A stretch of 64,000 nucleotides of DNA from Polaribacter sp. ALD11 (GTDB lineage Bacteria > Bacteroidota > Bacteroidia > Flavobacteriales > Flavobacteriaceae). The notes under the pieces were generated by a model. The model was not told where the DNA came from. It made no database searches and was given only the letters and a program-made list of their open reading frames with translations. The DNA lies in the NCBI RefSeq assembly GCF_002831685.1, contig NZ_CP025119.1, positions 1,523,001 through 1,587,000 on the forward strand. The letters run 5' to 3'. Numbering within the stretch: position 1 is the stretch's first letter; every line of letters begins with the position of its first letter. The position numbers were made by a program, and so were the translations under genes. Shown here piece after piece: positions 60,843-64,000 of the stretch.

Positions 60843-60863
60843 CTATTTTCCTTCGGAAAATAG
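60843..60863. other. Perfect hairpin CTATTTTCC-TTC-GGAAAATAG
   Basis: Nine-base arms with a three-base loop, with no downstream T run. It is between the orphan lipoprotein and the NUDIX gene. It is probably not a terminator; it may be the tip of a repeat or a regulatory RNA stem. Confidence 0.5.
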
Positions 60864-61033
60864 CCGTTCACTTTAAACATAACTTTCAATACACAACAAC
60901 GTAATCTTTAGTTAAATTGAAGAACGTGTGGAAAATTTGACTTTGATTGAATTATGGGTGGATTAAAAGTTGAAAAATAAGACATTTGTTTAGAAAAAAT
61001 TTTATTTTAATAAAGCTATAAGAAAAAAGAAAT

Positions 61034-61426
61034 TTGAAAAATAAAACAATTACTGTTACGTGTGCAATTATTCATTTTGATGATAAAATTTTAGCTGTTC
61101 AAAGAAGTCAAACAATGAAACTTCCTTTGAAGTGGGAATTTGCAGGAGGAAAGATTGAACCTGATGAGTCTGAAATTGATTGCATTAAAAGAGAAATATT
61201 TGAAGAATTAAATATTTCTATTGAGATAAAAGAAAGACTAACTCCTGTAACTCACCAATACCCAAACTTCAAGATTAAATTAATTCCTTTCACTGCTAAG
61301 TATCTTTCTGGCGAATTAAAACTAAGAGAACATGTCAATTACCTTCTAGCCAATACAGAAGAATTACTTAAGTTAGATTGGGCAGAAGCCGATTTACCAA
61401 TTTTAAAAGAATTTTTAACATTATGA
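61034..61426 (+). CDS. NUDIX hydrolase (MutT-like (deoxy)nucleoside triphosphate pyrophosphohydrolase)
   Basis: A 130-residue MutT-type protein. The Nudix box is Gly39, Glu45, Arg53-Glu54, Glu57-Glu58 (GGKIEPDESE to REIFEELNI), so the metal-binding glutamates are all present; the usual glycine after EE is replaced (EELNI). The start is TTG at 61034, which gives MKNKTITVTCAIIHFDDK; no ATG precedes the conserved strand. Members sanitise 8-oxo-dGTP, hydrolyse other NTPs or remove CTP/ATP analogues. It overlaps the large helicase gene by 4 bases (ATGA), so the two are coupled and likely act in one system. Confidence 0.88.
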   Translation: MKNKTITVTCAIIHFDDKILAVQRSQTMKLPLKWEFAGGKIEPDESEIDCIKREIFEELNISIEIKERLTPVTHQYPNFKIKLIPFTAKYLSGELKLREHVNYLLANTEELLKLDWAEADLPILKEFLTL

Positions 61427-64000
61427 ATCAAGGAATTTACGAAGAATTAATTACCCAACTTGTATCTGAAAAGTTAGAAACTCTTGACAATGATAAATTT
61501 TATTTAAAGAAAAATTTAATTGATAAGGAAGAAGCTTCGAATGTTCTCTCAAAACATTTAGCAAGAACGTTAAAGCAAGCTTTTAATATTATAGGAAAAA
61601 ATAAAGTAGACGAACAAATTAAAATTGCAAATAAAATAATTAAATTATTAAAAAAAGAACTAAACAAACAGGAATTTGATGATGATTTAGTTAATATTGA
61701 AGGCGAAATTCTAAAAGCTATCTTTTCTAAAACAGACGCTTATTTTACTAACTTAGACCTTCATTTAAAAGAAATAACACCATACACAAGATTAACACAA
61801 AGTGAATTATTTACTGGTGGCAATGGAGGCTTGTCATTAGAAAGTGAACTTAAAAAAGAAATTCTTTCTTCTAATAAAATTAATCTATTAGTCTCTTTTA
61901 TAAAGTTTAAAGGAATAATTATTCTAGAAAAAGAATTAAGAGAATTCACTGAACGCGGTGGTAAATTAAAAGTAATAACAACAACATATATTGGTGCAAC
62001 AGATTATAAAGCAATACAATTGCTTTCGAAACTTCCAAACACTGAAGTTAAAATATCTTACAATACTTCAAACGAGAGACTACATGCAAAAGCATATTTG
62101 TTTTATAGAAACACGGGATTTCACACTGCTTATATAGGTTCTTCTAATTTCTCTAGGTCTGCATTAACAGATGGTTTGGAATGGAATTTAAAAGTAACAA
62201 CAAAAGAAGTTAGCCACATAATTGATAAATTTCAGAAAACATTTGATGCTTATTGGCAAAGTGATGATTTCGAGTTATTTGATGATTCTATCCATAAAGA
62301 AAAGCTTCAAAATGCTTTAAAACAAAGTAAGTTTAGTAAACCATATGAAAACAACACTGTTATTTTCGATATCAAACCATTTCCGTATCAAAATGAAGTA
62401 TTAGAAAAATTAGAAGTAGAAAGGACAGTACATAATAGATTTAGAAACCTTATCGTTGCAGCAACAGGAACTGGAAAAACTGTGATTTCTGCATTTGATT
62501 ACAAACAGTTTAAGCAAAATAATAAGTCTTCAAAACTACTATTTCTTGCTCATAGAGAAGAAATAATTAAAAAATCGCTTTATACTTTTCAAGGCATCTT
62601 AAAAAACAATAATATTGGAGAACTATGGGTTGGAGGAAAAGTTCCTGATAATTTTGAAGTTGTTTTCGCTTCAATTCAAACTGTAAAAAATCAATTTAAG
62701 AACTTCAATTTAGCACCTGATTTTTACGATTATATTATAGTTGACGAATGCCATCACCAAACAGCAAACAGTTATAGAGAAATAATCAATTATTTTAAGC
62801 CAAAAGTACTTCTTGGACTTACCGCAACACCAGAACGAATGGATGGTGGCGATATTTTGGAAGACTTTGACAACAAAATTGCGGCAGAAATAAGATTACC
62901 TGAAGCGATGAATAGAAAATTACTTTGTCCTTTTCAATACTTTGGAATTACTGATAGTGTAGATTTAACTAATGTTAATTGGGTAAGAGGTAAATATGTT
63001 GCTAGTGAGTTAACCAACTTGTATACGGGAAATGATAGAAGGGTTCGAGAAATAATTGACGCTTTAGAGAAATATACCAAAGATATAAATGACGTTAGTA
63101 CTTTAGGTTATTGTGTTTCAATGGAACATGCCAAGTTTATGGCAGAAAAATTCACCTTATTTGGATTAAAGGCAGATTATCTTACAAGTAAAAATAGCAC
63201 CGATAGAGTATCAATTCGTCAAAAATTAGAAAAAAAAGAAATCAATTACCTTTTTGTTGTTGATATGTTTAATGAAGGTATAGATATTCCTGAAATTGAC
63301 ACAGTTCTTTTTTTAAGACCTACAGAAAGTCTAACTGTCTTTTTACAACAATTAGGAAGGGGCTTAAGACTACATGAATCTAAAGATTGTTTAACCGTTT
63401 TAGATTTTGTGGGTAATTCTAAACCTGAATACAATTTTGAAAGCAAATTTAGAGCCTTAATAGGAAAAACAAATACAACAGTTGTAAAAGAAATTGAAGA
63501 CGATTTCCCTCACCTTCCTTTAGGATGTTCTATAATCTTAGAAAAAAAGACAAAAGAAACTATTCTTAAAAACATTGCAGCAGCAACATCTTTAAATAAA
63601 AGCAAGTTGATTAATAAAATTAAAGGTTTTCAGTACGACACTAATTTACCTTTAACTATTGGTAATTTTAGTACTTTTTACAATATTCCTTTGCAATCTA
63701 TTTATAGAAGAGGAAGTTGGAAGCGTTTATGCCAATTAGCAGGAAAAATAGAAGATTTTAATTCTGAAAATGAAAAACAAATAGTTTCGGCAATTTCTAA
63801 TAAATGGTTTTCAACAAATTCATTAAGCTATTTTTCTTTCATACTAAAGATTGCAAATCTAAATTTTAAAATAAATATCTCTGAATTAAATGAAAATGAA
63901 AAAACAATGCTTTTAATGTTACATTATGATGTTTGGAAAAAAGAAGGTGGTTTTGATTCATTAGAAAAAAGCATTGAACAAATAGGAGCAAACATTATTT
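61423..64000 (+). CDS. PLD-nuclease/SF2-helicase fusion with DUF3427-like C-terminal region (partial)
   Basis: An open frame of 859 codons that continues past the window. Residues 1-130 are helical. Residues 135-285 are a PLD-family nuclease-like domain with LHAKAYLFY (His221, Lys223) and GSSNFSRSAL (239-248), one HKD-type half site, so it would dimerise to be active. Residues 325-700 are an SF2 helicase: Walker A AATGTGKT (Lys352), Walker B DECHH (441-445), TAT (467-469) and motif VI QQLGRGLR (642-649). The remainder matches the DUF3427-associated helicase group from recall. The ATP-driven helicase plus nuclease suggests degradation of foreign DNA. It starts inside the NUDIX stop (ATGA). Confidence 0.88.
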   Translation, partial: MNQGIYEELITQLVSEKLETLDNDKFYLKKNLIDKEEASNVLSKHLARTLKQAFNIIGKNKVDEQIKIANKIIKLLKKELNKQEFDDDLVNIEGEILKAIFSKTDAYFTNLDLHLKEITPYTRLTQSELFTGGNGGLSLESELKKEILSSNKINLLVSFIKFKGIIILEKELREFTERGGKLKVITTTYIGATDYKAIQLLSKLPNTEVKISYNTSNERLHAKAYLFYRNTGFHTAYIGSSNFSRSALTDGLEWNLKVTTKEVSHIIDKFQKTFDAYWQSDDFELFDDSIHKEKLQNALKQSKFSKPYENNTVIFDIKPFPYQNEVLEKLEVERTVHNRFRNLIVAATGTGKTVISAFDYKQFKQNNKSSKLLFLAHREEIIKKSLYTFQGILKNNNIGELWVGGKVPDNFEVVFASIQTVKNQFKNFNLAPDFYDYIIVDECHHQTANSYREIINYFKPKVLLGLTATPERMDGGDILEDFDNKIAAEIRLPEAMNRKLLCPFQYFGITDSVDLTNVNWVRGKYVASELTNLYTGNDRRVREIIDALEKYTKDINDVSTLGYCVSMEHAKFMAEKFTLFGLKADYLTSKNSTDRVSIRQKLEKKEINYLFVVDMFNEGIDIPEIDTVLFLRPTESLTVFLQQLGRGLRLHESKDCLTVLDFVGNSKPEYNFESKFRALIGKTNTTVVKEIEDDFPHLPLGCSIILEKKTKETILKNIAAATSLNKSKLINKIKGFQYDTNLPLTIGNFSTFYNIPLQSIYRRGSWKRLCQLAGKIEDFNSENEKQIVSAISNKWFSTNSLSYFSFILKIANLNFKINISELNENEKTMLLMLHYDVWKKEGGFDSLEKSIEQIGANII

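Noticed and set aside
1..64000. tRNA, rRNA, prophage, transposase or CRISPR features
   Set aside because: I looked for T-loop TTCGANNC and cloverleaf patterns, integrase, terminase and transposase motifs, and repeat-spacer arrays and found none. Weak or diverged elements could be missed without computation.

Overview
The window reads as a chromosomal segment of a marine-type Bacteroidetes, most likely a member of the Flavobacteriaceae (Polaribacter/Tenacibaculum-like). The evidence is the strongly AT-rich sequence, almost no Shine-Dalgarno sequences, promoters of the TTTG-N19-21-TAnnTTTG type (best example 33764-33794), a type IX secretion sorting domain, TonB-dependent receptors of the outer-membrane beta-barrel family, and many lipoproteins and conserved Bacteroidetes families (DUF4834, DUF4159, DUF2490, DUF4369, DUF6122, DUF6428). 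No rRNA, tRNA, CRISPR array, prophage or insertion sequence was found.

Layout. 1-7153: the tail of a Crp/Fnr-type regulator, a small membrane protein, then a minus-strand operon (DUF4834, YfhO-like membrane protein, two GT4 glycosyltransferases, a polysaccharide flippase) for surface glycan assembly. 7332-13220: an outer-membrane protein, a GNAT-like protein, RsmE, a DUF4159 protein, a bile-acid/sodium symporter family protein and a lysophospholipid acyltransferase. 13303-18778 (minus): a NagZ-like GH3 domain fused to a serine beta-lactamase-family domain, an unnamed conserved protein, a DnaQ-like exonuclease and a class-III-like PPK2. 18938-24563: Cu/Zn SOD, a frameshifted DJ-1/PfpI protein, a TlpA thioredoxin lipoprotein, an S1/P1 nuclease, and a compact five-gene SPFH cluster with two genes under 60 codons. 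24764-32080: membrane and lipoprotein genes, then DUF4870-PadR-PspC-DUF2807, which looks like an envelope-stress unit. 32270-37396: a TPR protein, then pyrR-pyrB-STAS-like-T9SS tail-rnz, then a CoA-binding protein. 37507-43149: two tandem paralogous TonB-type receptors and an NTF2-like lipoprotein. 43389-50137: fabH, htpG, a zinc metallopeptidase, GNAT, DUF6428, cbpA-cbpM. 50203-59270: rluD and PASTA divergent from ddl-coaD, an M14 peptidase, a lactonase, and an isoquinoline-1-oxidoreductase-like molybdoenzyme pair.

59411-64000 is the accessory end of the window. It holds a DNA-binding HU-like protein behind a repeat-rich leader, an orphan lipoprotein gene framed by an 11-bp inverted repeat, and a translationally coupled pair: a NUDIX hydrolase and a very large PLD-nuclease/SF2-helicase protein that runs off the window. 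That pair is the best candidate here for an anti-phage or genome-defence system.

Non-coding structure is rich: about ten rho-independent terminators, three copies of a GTCATTGCGAGG-type palindromic repeat, and several other intergenic inverted repeats that resemble families scattered through Flavobacteriia genomes. Statements about resemblance to families are from recall, not from a search.
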